Shown here: one piece after another, positions 35,062-43,772 of the stretch
How positions within the stretch are numbered: the stretch's first letter is position 1
Layout: each line of letters begins with the position of its first letter
Assembly: GCA_900538555.1 (NCBI GenBank)
Contig: UPYI01000006.1
Span: forward strand, 62,001 to 126,000
Direction of reading: 5' to 3'
DNA from: an uncultured Porphyromonadaceae bacterium
Lineage (GTDB): Bacteria > Bacteroidota > Bacteroidia > Bacteroidales > Barnesiellaceae
Length of the DNA: 64,000 nucleotides
Notes under the pieces: generated by a model
Seen by the model: the letters and a program-made list of their open reading frames with translations, nothing else
Database searches by the model: none
Told to the model about the DNA's origin: nothing
Made by a program: the position numbers and the translations under genes

Positions 35062-35275
35062 CAAAAGATTTCGCGTAAAAACAGAAAAATCGGAGGATAT
35101 TCTAAAAAAGAATAACGGCGGAATCGTATTGCCTCCTGTTTATTAATACATTAGTGATATTATGAACTCCGGCATATTTATCCGGGGCGATATTTTTATA
35201 AATTCAATATTGTTAAAAAATGTTTTACCACTGAATTTATAGGAGACATAATAATGCCACAAAAAATAATTTGCT

Positions 35276-35283
35276 TACATTTG
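35276..35283 (+). promoter_or_regulatory. Candidate -7 element for dapF operon
   Basis: TACATTTG matches TAnnTTTG; AATG 19 bases upstream is a poor -33. The leader is about 55 bases. Confidence 0.5.
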
Positions 35284-35344
35284 TGTCGTATTCCTATCAT
35301 TAAGAAAGGAAATACACAAAACACCAAACAAAAAGATCGCATAT

Positions 35345-36178
35345 ATGTATTTTACAAAAATGCACGGAGCCGGCAACGATTATATTTATATAAACGGATT
35401 TACGGAACATCCTGTCGATTTACATACTTTGGCGAAAACTTTAAGCGACCGTCATTTCGGGGTAGGGAGCGACGGTCTGGTTATCATCCTGCCTTCGGAT
35501 ATTTGCGATTTTAAGATGCGAATGTTTAACCCCGACGGATCGGAAGCAGAAATGTGTGGCAATGCAACTCGTTGTATTGCCAAATTTGTTTTTGATAAAG
35601 GGCTTACCGATAAAACAGAGCTTACTCTGGAAACGAAAGCCGGGGTCAAGAAGCTACGGTTATATACTCAAAACGGAAAAGTGGAGCAGGTGAGGGTGGA
35701 TATGGGAGAGCCGATATTGTCGCCCGATGCGATCCCTGTAAAAAGCGACCGCCCTATCCTTGTTTCGGAACCGGTCGAAGTGGACTCCGGGACATTTCGT
35801 ATGACTTGCGTTTCGATGGGCAATCCTCATGCCGTTATTTTCCTACCCGATTTCGAAACATTCGATCTGCATCGGATCGGCAGGCAAATCGAATGCCACA
35901 AAATGTTTCCACAGCGTACGAATGTGGAATTTGCTATTGTCGAATCACCCGGACAGATCAGGATGCGAGTATGGGAACGCGGAACCGGCGAGACCCTTGC
36001 CTGCGGCACGGGGGCTTGTGCTACATTGGTGGCAGCCGTTCTTAACGGTATATCGGCACGTAAAGCTATCTTGAAACTGTCAGGCGGCGATCTGGAAATA
36101 GAATGGGACGAAAAAGACAACCACGTTTACATGACCGGTGGGGCAACCACCGTATTCGAAGGGGTCTGGGAACAATAA
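35345..36178 (+). CDS. dapF: Diaminopimelate epimerase
   Basis: A 277-residue enzyme that turns LL- into meso-diaminopimelate for lysine and peptidoglycan. Both catalytic Cys motifs are present: Cys71 in EMCGNATRC and Cys220 in ETLACGTGAC. KMHGAGNDYIYI and HFGVGSDG at the N-terminus are typical. The gene starts a compact set with dapL (11-base gap) and glnN. Pairing with DapL means LL-DAP is made by the aminotransferase route. Confidence 0.97.
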   Translation: MYFTKMHGAGNDYIYINGFTEHPVDLHTLAKTLSDRHFGVGSDGLVIILPSDICDFKMRMFNPDGSEAEMCGNATRCIAKFVFDKGLTDKTELTLETKAGVKKLRLYTQNGKVEQVRVDMGEPILSPDAIPVKSDRPILVSEPVEVDSGTFRMTCVSMGNPHAVIFLPDFETFDLHRIGRQIECHKMFPQRTNVEFAIVESPGQIRMRVWERGTGETLACGTGACATLVAAVLNGISARKAILKLSGGDLEIEWDEKDNHVYMTGGATTVFEGVWEQ

Positions 36179-36189
36179 TAGATTAAAAA

Positions 36190-37422
36190 ATGACACGGAT
36201 CAACGATAATTTCTTATCCTTATCGGAAAACTATTTATTTTCCGAAGTGGCTAAAAAGATCCATACTTATAAGACGGCTCATCCCGATGCGAATATTATC
36301 CGTTTAGGAATCGGGGATGTCACATTGCCGTTATCTGCCGCTGTAATACAGGCGTTACACACGGCTGTGGATGAAATGGCAGCACAGGAAACCTTTCATG
36401 GCTACGGACCGGAACAAGGGTATGATTTTTTGCGGAAAGCTATTATCGACAATGCATACCGCCCTAACGGTATAGACCTCGATATAGACGAAGTATTTAT
36501 CAGCGACGGAGCTAAAAGCGACCTCGGGAATATCGGAGATATATTAGGCGTGAATAATCGGGTAGCATTGACCGATCCGGTATATCCGGTTTATATAGAT
36601 ACGAATGTCATGGCGGGCCGCGCCGGAAACGGATCGGCATCAGGAGGTCGGGAAAACATTATCTACCTGCCTTGTGTACCGGAGAACGACTTCGTTCCCG
36701 AATTGCCGCAGATTCGTCCCGACATCATTTATCTTTGCTACCCGAACAATCCGACCGGTACGGTATTGACAACCGGACAGTTGAAAAAATGGGTAGACTA
36801 CGCGTTGGAAAACGAAGTGCTGATATTGTTCGATTCCGCATACGAAGCGTTTATCCGGCAAAACGATATACCGCATAGCATTTACGAAATAGAAGGTGCA
36901 AAGCAGGTGGCAATAGAGTTTCGCAGTTTTTCAAAAACCGCCGGATTCACCGGACTGCGTTGCGGATATACGATCGTACCTAAAAATCTTTTTGCCCGTG
37001 ACAAAAACGGTAGCCCGGTGTCATTGAACCGGCTCTGGCTCCGACGTCAGACGACCAAATTCAATGGAACGGCATATATCGTACAGAGAGCCGCAGAAGC
37101 CGTTTTTTCACCGGAAGGCAAACGGGAGACCGCAGAAAAAATCGACTACTATATGCGTAATGCTCACACCTTGAAATCCGGTCTTACTGCAATAGGATTA
37201 GACGTTTACGGCGGCGATAATGCTCCGTATATTTGGATAAAATCGCCGAAACAATTATCTTCGTGGCGTTTTTTCGATAGGTGGTTGAATGAGTGCAATA
37301 TTGTAGGCACACCGGGTGTCGGATTCGGTCCGTCGGGTGAAGGTTTTCTGCGTTTAACAGCTTTCGGCAAATACGAAAATACGATAGAAGCGATAGAGCG
37401 ATTGAAGCATTGGACTATTTGA
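36190..37422 (+). CDS. dapL: LL-diaminopimelate aminotransferase
   Basis: A 410-residue fold-type I PLP enzyme. Lys249 in RSFSKTAGFTGLRCGY is the PLP lysine. GYGPEQGYDFLRKAI, ISDGAKSDLGNIGDI and CYPNNPTGTVLT are typical of DapL. It converts tetrahydrodipicolinate straight to LL-diaminopimelate with glutamate as donor, skipping the succinylase or acetylase steps. It follows dapF by 11 bases. Glutamine synthetase follows 55 bases later. Confidence 0.95.
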   Translation: MTRINDNFLSLSENYLFSEVAKKIHTYKTAHPDANIIRLGIGDVTLPLSAAVIQALHTAVDEMAAQETFHGYGPEQGYDFLRKAIIDNAYRPNGIDLDIDEVFISDGAKSDLGNIGDILGVNNRVALTDPVYPVYIDTNVMAGRAGNGSASGGRENIIYLPCVPENDFVPELPQIRPDIIYLCYPNNPTGTVLTTGQLKKWVDYALENEVLILFDSAYEAFIRQNDIPHSIYEIEGAKQVAIEFRSFSKTAGFTGLRCGYTIVPKNLFARDKNGSPVSLNRLWLRRQTTKFNGTAYIVQRAAEAVFSPEGKRETAEKIDYYMRNAHTLKSGLTAIGLDVYGGDNAPYIWIKSPKQLSSWRFFDRWLNECNIVGTPGVGFGPSGEGFLRLTAFGKYENTIEAIERLKHWTI

Positions 37423-37477
37423 TATAATTAAGAAATATATTCTCATACATTACAATACAAACTAAAACTATTCATTT

Positions 37478-39664
37478 ATGTCTTCGTTGAGATTCGATGT
37501 AGTAAAAGAGGCTTTCAGTAGAAAGGCGATACCGGTAACAGAACCCGCTGAACGCCCCGAAGAGTACTATGGCAAGTACGTATTTAATCGGGCTAAGATG
37601 TTCAAATATCTGCCTAAGAAAACGTACGATGCGTTAATCAGTGCCATAGACAATCAAACCCCACTGAGTCGGGAAGTTGCGGACAGCATTGCCGCCGGCA
37701 TGAAAAAATGGGCTTTGGAATTGGGCGCAACGCATTACACACACTGGTTCCATCCGCTAACCGACGGAACAGCAGAGAAACACGACGCTTTTATTGAACA
37801 CGACGGTAAAGGCGGTATCGTAGAGGAGTTCTCAGGGAAACTGCTGATTCAACAAGAACCGGATGCATCCAGCTTCCCGAACGGAGGTATCCGAAATACA
37901 TTCGAAGCTCGCGGATATTCGGCATGGGATATTTCGTCTCCGGCATTCATCGTAGACAAGACTCTCTGTATCCCGACAATATTTATTTCGTACACCGGAG
38001 AATCTTTGGACTATAAAACCCCGTTGCTGAAAGCATTGAACAGCGTAAACAAGGCTGCGACCGAGGTTTGCCACTACTTCGACGAAAACGTAAAACGAGT
38101 GTATTCTTATTTAGGCTGGGAGCAGGAATACTTCCTGGTCGATGAATCGTTATATGCCGCCCGTCCCGATCTGTTACTGACCGGACGTACACTGATGGGA
38201 CATGAGAGCGCCAAGAACCAACAGTTGGAAGACCACTATTTCGGCACGATCCCTTCGCGCGTATCGACTTTCATGCAGGACTTGGAAATCGAATGCCACA
38301 AATTAGGTATTCCCGCCAAAACCTGTCACAACGAAGTTGCTCCCAACCAGTTCGAATTGGCACCGATTTTTGAAGAAGTCAATTTGGCAAACGACCACAA
38401 CCTGCTGTTGATGTCCGTTATCCGGGAGGTGGCTCGCCGTCATAATTTCCGAGTACTGTTACATGAGAAACCGTTCAAAGGAATCAACGGATCGGGCAAG
38501 CACAACAACTGGTCGTTGGGAACAGATACAGGCGTATTGCTGTTTGCTCCGGGTAAAACGCCCAAGGAGAACCTGCAATTCATCACATTCGTTGCCAACG
38601 TAATGGCAGCCGTTTACAAACATAACGGATTGCTGAAAGCCAGCATCTCGTCTGCCACTAACGGACATCGTCTGGGAGCCAACGAAGCACCGCCAGCCAT
38701 TATCTCCATTTTTATGGGCAAACAGCTCAGCACTATTTTCGATCAAATCATAAACAGCGACATCAATGAACTGAACCTGAGCGGCAAAGCCGGATTAAAA
38801 CTGGATGTAGCCCAGATTCCGGAAATTATGATCGACAACACCGACCGCAACAGAACATCTCCGTTCGCATTTACCGGTAACCGGTTCGAGTTCCGGGCTG
38901 TCGGCTCTACCGCCAACTGTGCTTCCGCCATGATTGCGCTGAATGCCGCCGTAGCCGGACAATTGACCGATTTCAAACAGGCTGTCGATGCCCGTATCGC
39001 CGGTGGAATGACAACAGAAAACGCCCTGTTGGCAGAGATTAAAAAAATCGTTACCGAAAGTATCGATATTTGTTTCGACGGCAACGGATATAGCGACGAG
39101 TGGAAAGCCGAAGCCGCACGGCGCGGGTTGGATTGCGAGACAAGCGTGCCTCTGATTTTCGACCGTTATCTTACGCCCGAAAGCATTGAGATGTTCACCA
39201 AAACCAATGTGTTTACGCCGGTCGAGTTGCAAGCCCGAAACGAAGTGAAGTGGGAGATTTACACCAAGAAGATACAGATCGAAGCCCGCGTGTTAGGCGA
39301 CTTGGCAATCAACCACATCGTGCCCGTAGCAACACGCTACCAATCGGTGTTGCTCGACAATGTATTCAAGATCAAAAGTTTGTTCCCCGCAGAAAAGAGT
39401 GAACTGATCGCTACTCAGGATATGGATGTGATTGAAAAAATCGCGTTCCACATGCTGAACATCAAAGAAAAAGTAAATACAATGGTGGAAGCCCGGAAGG
39501 TTGCCAATAAAATTACGTCCGAACGCGAAAAAGCCATTGCTTACCACGATACGGTAGCTCCTCTGTTGGATGAAATCCGTTATCACATCGACAAGCTCGA
39601 ATTGATGGTAGATAACGAAATGTGGCCATTGCCCAAGTACAGAGAACTTTTGTTCATCCGATAA
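37478..39664 (+). CDS. glnN: Type III glutamine synthetase
   Basis: A 728-residue enzyme, the length of GSIII found in Bacteroidetes and cyanobacteria and much longer than GSI. GSIII-type motifs include KWALELGATHYTHWFHPLT, KTCHNEVAPNQFELAPIFEE, HEKPFKGINGSGKHNNWSL, and SATNGHRLGANEAPPAIIS. The C-terminal about 150 residues are helical. It forms glutamine from glutamate and ammonia. Nearby glutamine users are the PurF-like protein, GlmS and CarA. A terminator follows. Confidence 0.96.
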   Translation: MSSLRFDVVKEAFSRKAIPVTEPAERPEEYYGKYVFNRAKMFKYLPKKTYDALISAIDNQTPLSREVADSIAAGMKKWALELGATHYTHWFHPLTDGTAEKHDAFIEHDGKGGIVEEFSGKLLIQQEPDASSFPNGGIRNTFEARGYSAWDISSPAFIVDKTLCIPTIFISYTGESLDYKTPLLKALNSVNKAATEVCHYFDENVKRVYSYLGWEQEYFLVDESLYAARPDLLLTGRTLMGHESAKNQQLEDHYFGTIPSRVSTFMQDLEIECHKLGIPAKTCHNEVAPNQFELAPIFEEVNLANDHNLLLMSVIREVARRHNFRVLLHEKPFKGINGSGKHNNWSLGTDTGVLLFAPGKTPKENLQFITFVANVMAAVYKHNGLLKASISSATNGHRLGANEAPPAIISIFMGKQLSTIFDQIINSDINELNLSGKAGLKLDVAQIPEIMIDNTDRNRTSPFAFTGNRFEFRAVGSTANCASAMIALNAAVAGQLTDFKQAVDARIAGGMTTENALLAEIKKIVTESIDICFDGNGYSDEWKAEAARRGLDCETSVPLIFDRYLTPESIEMFTKTNVFTPVELQARNEVKWEIYTKKIQIEARVLGDLAINHIVPVATRYQSVLLDNVFKIKSLFPAEKSELIATQDMDVIEKIAFHMLNIKEKVNTMVEARKVANKITSEREKAIAYHDTVAPLLDEIRYHIDKLELMVDNEMWPLPKYRELLFIR

Positions 39665-39684
39665 ATAGCAATACAAATATGTGT

Positions 39685-39726
39685 AGAGGCGATCGATATT
39701 CTTTTTATCGATCGCCTCTTTCTTTT
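39685..39726 (+). terminator. Rho-independent terminator after glnN
   Basis: The perfect 14-bp stem AGAGGCGATCGATA / TATCGATCGCCTCT (39685-39698, 39706-39719) with a 7-base loop and T-rich tail. Confidence 0.92.
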
Positions 39727-39748
39727 ATGGATAAAAAGAGTATCTTTG
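39719..39748 (+). promoter_or_regulatory. Promoter for the PurF-like gene
   Basis: TTTC at 39719-39722, an 18-base spacer, TATCTTTG at 39741-39748. The -33 lies in the tail of the glnN terminator. The leader is about 80 bases. Confidence 0.6.
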
Positions 39749-39836
39749 CGTCGAATTTGCGGAGGTAGTTCGTATATCGTTTTAGGTCGAAACATTACTC
39801 CCGAGAAACTAATAATAAAAAGATACAAAGTATTTT

Positions 39837-41714
39837 ATGGAGACTCTCAAACACGAATGCGGTATAGCACTTGTCAGATTGTTAAAACCGCTTTCGTACT
39901 ATCAGGAGAAATACGGTACATCGCTGTATGGGCTGAATAAGTTGTACTTGTTGATGGAGAAACAGCACAACAGAGGACAGGAAGGTGCAGGATTAGGTTG
40001 TGTAAAACTCAACGCCAAACCGGGCACAGAATACATTTTCAGAGAACGGGCATTAGGGACTTCCGCCATACAGGAAATTTTCGCAAATGTAAAAAAAGAG
40101 ATAAACGAAGGTGGTCACGATTTATCGGACAGCCAATGGGCAGAAGAATGCGCCCCGTTTATCGGTGAAATTTACATGGGACACCTGCGGTATAGTACTA
40201 CCGGGAAACGCGGATTGTCGTACGTTCATCCGTTTCTACGTCGCAACAATTGGCGCGCCAGAAATTTGCTGCTCTGCGGAAATTTCAATATGACCAATAC
40301 CGACGAAATATTCGAAACCATTGTCGAAGAAGGACAACATCCCCGGTATTATGCCGATACATTCTTGATATTAGAGCAAGTAGGGCATGCGTTGGACGAA
40401 GAAAACCAACGGTTGCACGACCAATTTAAAGCCGAAGGTTTGACCGGCAAGGCTTTGTCGCAGGCGATTGAGGATAACATCCATATCCCCAATATATTGA
40501 AACCGGCATCGGAAGTATGGGACGGCGGATATGTAATTTGCGGTTTGACCGGTAGCGGTGAAATGTTTGCTTTCCGCGATCCGAACGGTATTCGTCCGGC
40601 ATTTTATTATATCGACGACGAAATCATCGTCACGGCATCGGAACGCCCCGTAATACAAACGGCAATGAATATTACGGCAGATCAAGTAAAAGAGTTGCTT
40701 CCCGGACAATGTATCATTGTCAATAAAGTCGGAAAGGTTTCATTCGAACAAATTAAGGCTCCGGGTGAAAATCAAGCCTGCTCGTTCGAACGGATCTATT
40801 TTTCGAGAGGCAGCGATATGGATATTTACAACGAACGTAAATGTTTGGGACGCACCTTGCTTCCCCGTATTCTCCGAAGTGTAGACAACGACTTGGAACA
40901 TACCGTATTCTCTTTCATTCCGAACACGGCGGAAGTGGCATTCTACGGTATGATAGAAGGGCTGGAATACTATCTGATCGAACAAAAGAAGAAAATCCTG
41001 TTAGAGAAAAAAGACACTCTGACAGCCAGCGAAATCGACCGTATCTTGTCGATGAAAGTTCGCTTTGAAAAAGTGGCGATCAAAGATATCAAGTTGCGTA
41101 CTTTCATTACCGAAGGCGAAAGCCGCGACGATCTGGCAGCCCACGTCTATGATATTACTTACGGTTCGGTTACACCGTATGTCGATAACTTGGTGGTTAT
41201 CGACGACAGTATCGTACGCGGCACGACGTTGAAACAAAGTATTATCAAGATATTGGATCGGTTGAACCCGAAAAAAATCGTTATCGTTTCATCTTCACCC
41301 CAAGTTCGCTACCCCGACTGCTATGGTATCGACATGTCGAGAATGGATGAATTCATTGCCTTTAAAGCAGCGATGGAGTTACTGAAAGAGCGTGGATTAA
41401 CCGGCATTATCGACGATGTATATAAAAAATCGAAAGCACAGCAACATTTGCCGAAAGAGAAGATCGTTAATTATGTGAAGGAAATTTATGCACCTTTTAC
41501 ACAATCCGAAATATCGGCAAAAATTGCAGAAATGCTGACTCCCGAAAATACACAAGCCAAAGTAGAAATCGTTTATCAGACGATGGATGGATTACATAGT
41601 TCTATCCCGAATCATCCGGGCGACTGGTATTTCTCCGGCGATTATCCCACACCGGGCGGAAATCGGGTAGTCAATAATGCTTTCATTAATTTCATGGAAG
41701 AAAATTATAAGTAA
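39837..41714 (+). CDS. Long amidophosphoribosyltransferase (PurF-like)
   Basis: A 625-residue protein, longer than the usual 470-510 of PurF. The N-terminal Ntn glutaminase domain begins METLKHECGIALVRLL, so a seven-residue propeptide would be removed to expose Cys8 as the N-terminal nucleophile. EKQHNRGQEGAGLG and MGHLRYSTTGKRG follow the glutaminase pattern. The phosphoribosyltransferase part has the PRPP motif VVIDDSIVRGTTLK at about 450-465. The extra length is in insertions in the glutaminase half and a C-terminal extension of about 90 residues. The expected reaction is phosphoribosylamine synthesis, first step of purine synthesis. Bacteroidales often carry a second, shorter PurF, so this may be a specialised paralog. 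Confidence 0.85.
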   Translation: METLKHECGIALVRLLKPLSYYQEKYGTSLYGLNKLYLLMEKQHNRGQEGAGLGCVKLNAKPGTEYIFRERALGTSAIQEIFANVKKEINEGGHDLSDSQWAEECAPFIGEIYMGHLRYSTTGKRGLSYVHPFLRRNNWRARNLLLCGNFNMTNTDEIFETIVEEGQHPRYYADTFLILEQVGHALDEENQRLHDQFKAEGLTGKALSQAIEDNIHIPNILKPASEVWDGGYVICGLTGSGEMFAFRDPNGIRPAFYYIDDEIIVTASERPVIQTAMNITADQVKELLPGQCIIVNKVGKVSFEQIKAPGENQACSFERIYFSRGSDMDIYNERKCLGRTLLPRILRSVDNDLEHTVFSFIPNTAEVAFYGMIEGLEYYLIEQKKKILLEKKDTLTASEIDRILSMKVRFEKVAIKDIKLRTFITEGESRDDLAAHVYDITYGSVTPYVDNLVVIDDSIVRGTTLKQSIIKILDRLNPKKIVIVSSSPQVRYPDCYGIDMSRMDEFIAFKAAMELLKERGLTGIIDDVYKKSKAQQHLPKEKIVNYVKEIYAPFTQSEISAKIAEMLTPENTQAKVEIVYQTMDGLHSSIPNHPGDWYFSGDYPTPGGNRVVNNAFINFMEENYK

Positions 41715-41734
41715 ACGGATAAAAATAGATAAAT

Positions 41735-43579
41735 ATGTGCGGAATAGTTGGTTATATAGGAGATAAAGACGCTTTTCCTATTCTTATAAAAGGTCTTTCC
41801 CGATTGGAATATCGAGGATACGACAGCGCAGGAGTTGCTTTAATTTCGTCTAAAAACGAATTGAATGTATACAAATGCAAGGGTAAAGTCGCCGATTTGC
41901 AACGCTTCACCGAGTCGAAAGATGTGTCGGGAACTATCGGTATCGCACACACCCGTTGGGCTACGCATGGCGAGCCGAACGATGTGAATGCGCACCCGCA
42001 TTATTCTTCGTCCGAACACCTGGCATTGATTCACAACGGTATTATCGAAAATTATGCCGTATTGCGGAAACAATTAGAAAGTGAAGGATACCATTTTCGC
42101 AGTTCTACCGATACGGAAGTGGTTGTTTTCTTAATCGAATATATTCAAAAGAAAAACAATGTGGATCTTTGTACGGCGGTACAACTGGCACTGCATCAGG
42201 TGGTAGGTGCATACGCAATTGCTGTTGTCGAAAAAGGCAACCCTGATTGCATCATTGCAGCTCGTAAAAGCAGTCCGTTGGTAATCGGTGTCGGCGAAAA
42301 CGAGTTCTTCTTGGCTTCCGACGCTACTCCGATCGTGGAATACACACAGAATGTCGTGTATCTGAACGATGAAGAAATTGCCGTGATCGAACGGAATAAA
42401 CCCCTACGCATCGTCGATCTGAACAATGTGACGGTCACTCCGGAAGTGAAAAAGCTGGCACTCAATCTGAGCCAGCTGGAAAAGGGCGGATATCCGCACT
42501 TCATGCTCAAAGAGATCTATGAACAACCGGAAACGTTGAAAGACTGTATTCGCGGACGCATCAATGTCGAAGGCACCCATGTCGCATTGTCGGGGGTTAT
42601 AGACAACTGTGAAAAGTTTGCCAATGCGTCGCGTATCATCATCGTAGCCTGCGGAACATCATGGCATGCCGCCTTGATCGGAGAACACCTGATCGAGGAT
42701 CTGTGCCGTATTCCGGTCGAAGTGGAATATGCCTCCGAATTCCGATATCGTCATCCGGTCATTCTGCCGACCGATGTCGTAATCGCTATCTCCCAATCGG
42801 GTGAGACAGCCGATACACTTGCCGCAATAGAATTGGCAAAATCGAAAGGTGCCTTTATTTACGGTATATGTAATGTTATCGGCTCTTCCATTGCACGGGC
42901 TACGCATTCAGGATCGTATATTCACGTAGGTCCGGAAATCGGTGTAGCCTCTACCAAAGCATTTACCGGTCAGGTGACCGTTCTGTCAATGTTGGCTTTG
43001 ACAATTGCCAAAGTGCGCAATACCATCACGGAAGAAAAGTACCTCTCTTTGATAAAACAGATTCAAGAACTGCCTGAGCGGATGAAAGAAACATTGAAAT
43101 GCAACGAACAGGTGAAGGATTTGTCCAAAATGTTCACCTATGCAAACAATTTCATCTACTTGGGTCGCGGTTACAATTATCCGGCAGCATTGGAAGGGGC
43201 ATTGAAACTGAAAGAAATTTCCTACATTCATGCCGAAGGGTATCCCGCAGCAGAGATGAAACACGGACCGATTGCCCTGATCGACAATGAGATGCCGGTT
43301 GTCGCGATAGCCACTACCGATAGCATTTATGAAAAGACCATCAGCAACATACAAGAAATCAAAGCCCGTAAAGGTCGCGTGATTGCCGTTGTTACCGAAG
43401 GTGATACGAAAGTATGCAATATCGCCGATACTTGTATCGAAGTGCCCAAAGTCTCCGAAGAACTTTGCCCGATCATTGCATCTATACCTTTGCAGTTGTT
43501 AGCATACTATATTGCCATCAACAAAGGGAGAGATGTAGACCAACCTCGAAATTTGGCAAAATCGGTAACCGTCGAATAA
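41735..43579 (+). CDS. glmS: Glutamine-fructose-6-phosphate aminotransferase
   Basis: A 614-residue enzyme. Cys2 of MCGIVGYIG is the glutaminase nucleophile. THGEPNDVNAHPH, HNGIIENY and RSSTDTEV are typical. Two SIS domains follow, with ACGTSWHAALIGEHL, ISQSGETADTL and GRGYNYPAALEGALKLKE. It ends in DQPRNLAKSVTVE. It makes glucosamine-6-phosphate for peptidoglycan and LPS. It is 20 bases after the PurF-like gene, so the two are probably co-transcribed. No glmS ribozyme is evident in that short gap. A terminator follows. Confidence 0.97.
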   Translation: MCGIVGYIGDKDAFPILIKGLSRLEYRGYDSAGVALISSKNELNVYKCKGKVADLQRFTESKDVSGTIGIAHTRWATHGEPNDVNAHPHYSSSEHLALIHNGIIENYAVLRKQLESEGYHFRSSTDTEVVVFLIEYIQKKNNVDLCTAVQLALHQVVGAYAIAVVEKGNPDCIIAARKSSPLVIGVGENEFFLASDATPIVEYTQNVVYLNDEEIAVIERNKPLRIVDLNNVTVTPEVKKLALNLSQLEKGGYPHFMLKEIYEQPETLKDCIRGRINVEGTHVALSGVIDNCEKFANASRIIIVACGTSWHAALIGEHLIEDLCRIPVEVEYASEFRYRHPVILPTDVVIAISQSGETADTLAAIELAKSKGAFIYGICNVIGSSIARATHSGSYIHVGPEIGVASTKAFTGQVTVLSMLALTIAKVRNTITEEKYLSLIKQIQELPERMKETLKCNEQVKDLSKMFTYANNFIYLGRGYNYPAALEGALKLKEISYIHAEGYPAAEMKHGPIALIDNEMPVVAIATTDSIYEKTISNIQEIKARKGRVIAVVTEGDTKVCNIADTCIEVPKVSEELCPIIASIPLQLLAYYIAINKGRDVDQPRNLAKSVTVE

Positions 43580-43605
43580 AACCCGGTGCCGTTTTAAAAT
43601 ATCTG

Positions 43606-43645
43606 AAAGGGGAAATAAGCCGAAATGGTTTGTTTCTCCTTTTTT
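43606..43645 (+). terminator. Rho-independent terminator after glmS
   Basis: The stem AAAGGGGAAA / TTTCTCCTTT (one G-T pair) with a 17-base loop and T tract. Confidence 0.8.
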
Positions 43646-43772
43646 GTTGCAGATACCCGATTGTAAATAAATGTTATTATTTATACTGTTTATAAATAAT
43701 ATATAACTTCCGTTATGTAGAATCAGAATAAATAACGACATTTGCGAAAAATTATATCACACATATAAAAAT

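Larger units (their letters stand above)
34977..35344. other. Divergent control region between carA and dapF
   Basis: 368 bases, AT-rich, no gene seen. It holds a minus-strand -7 box for carA (35054-35061) and a plus-strand -7 box for dapF (35276-35283). No known riboswitch or attenuator was recognised. Confidence 0.6.

Noticed and set aside
41715..41734. Search for a glmS ribozyme before glmS
   Set aside because: The gap is 20 bases, too short for the ribozyme.
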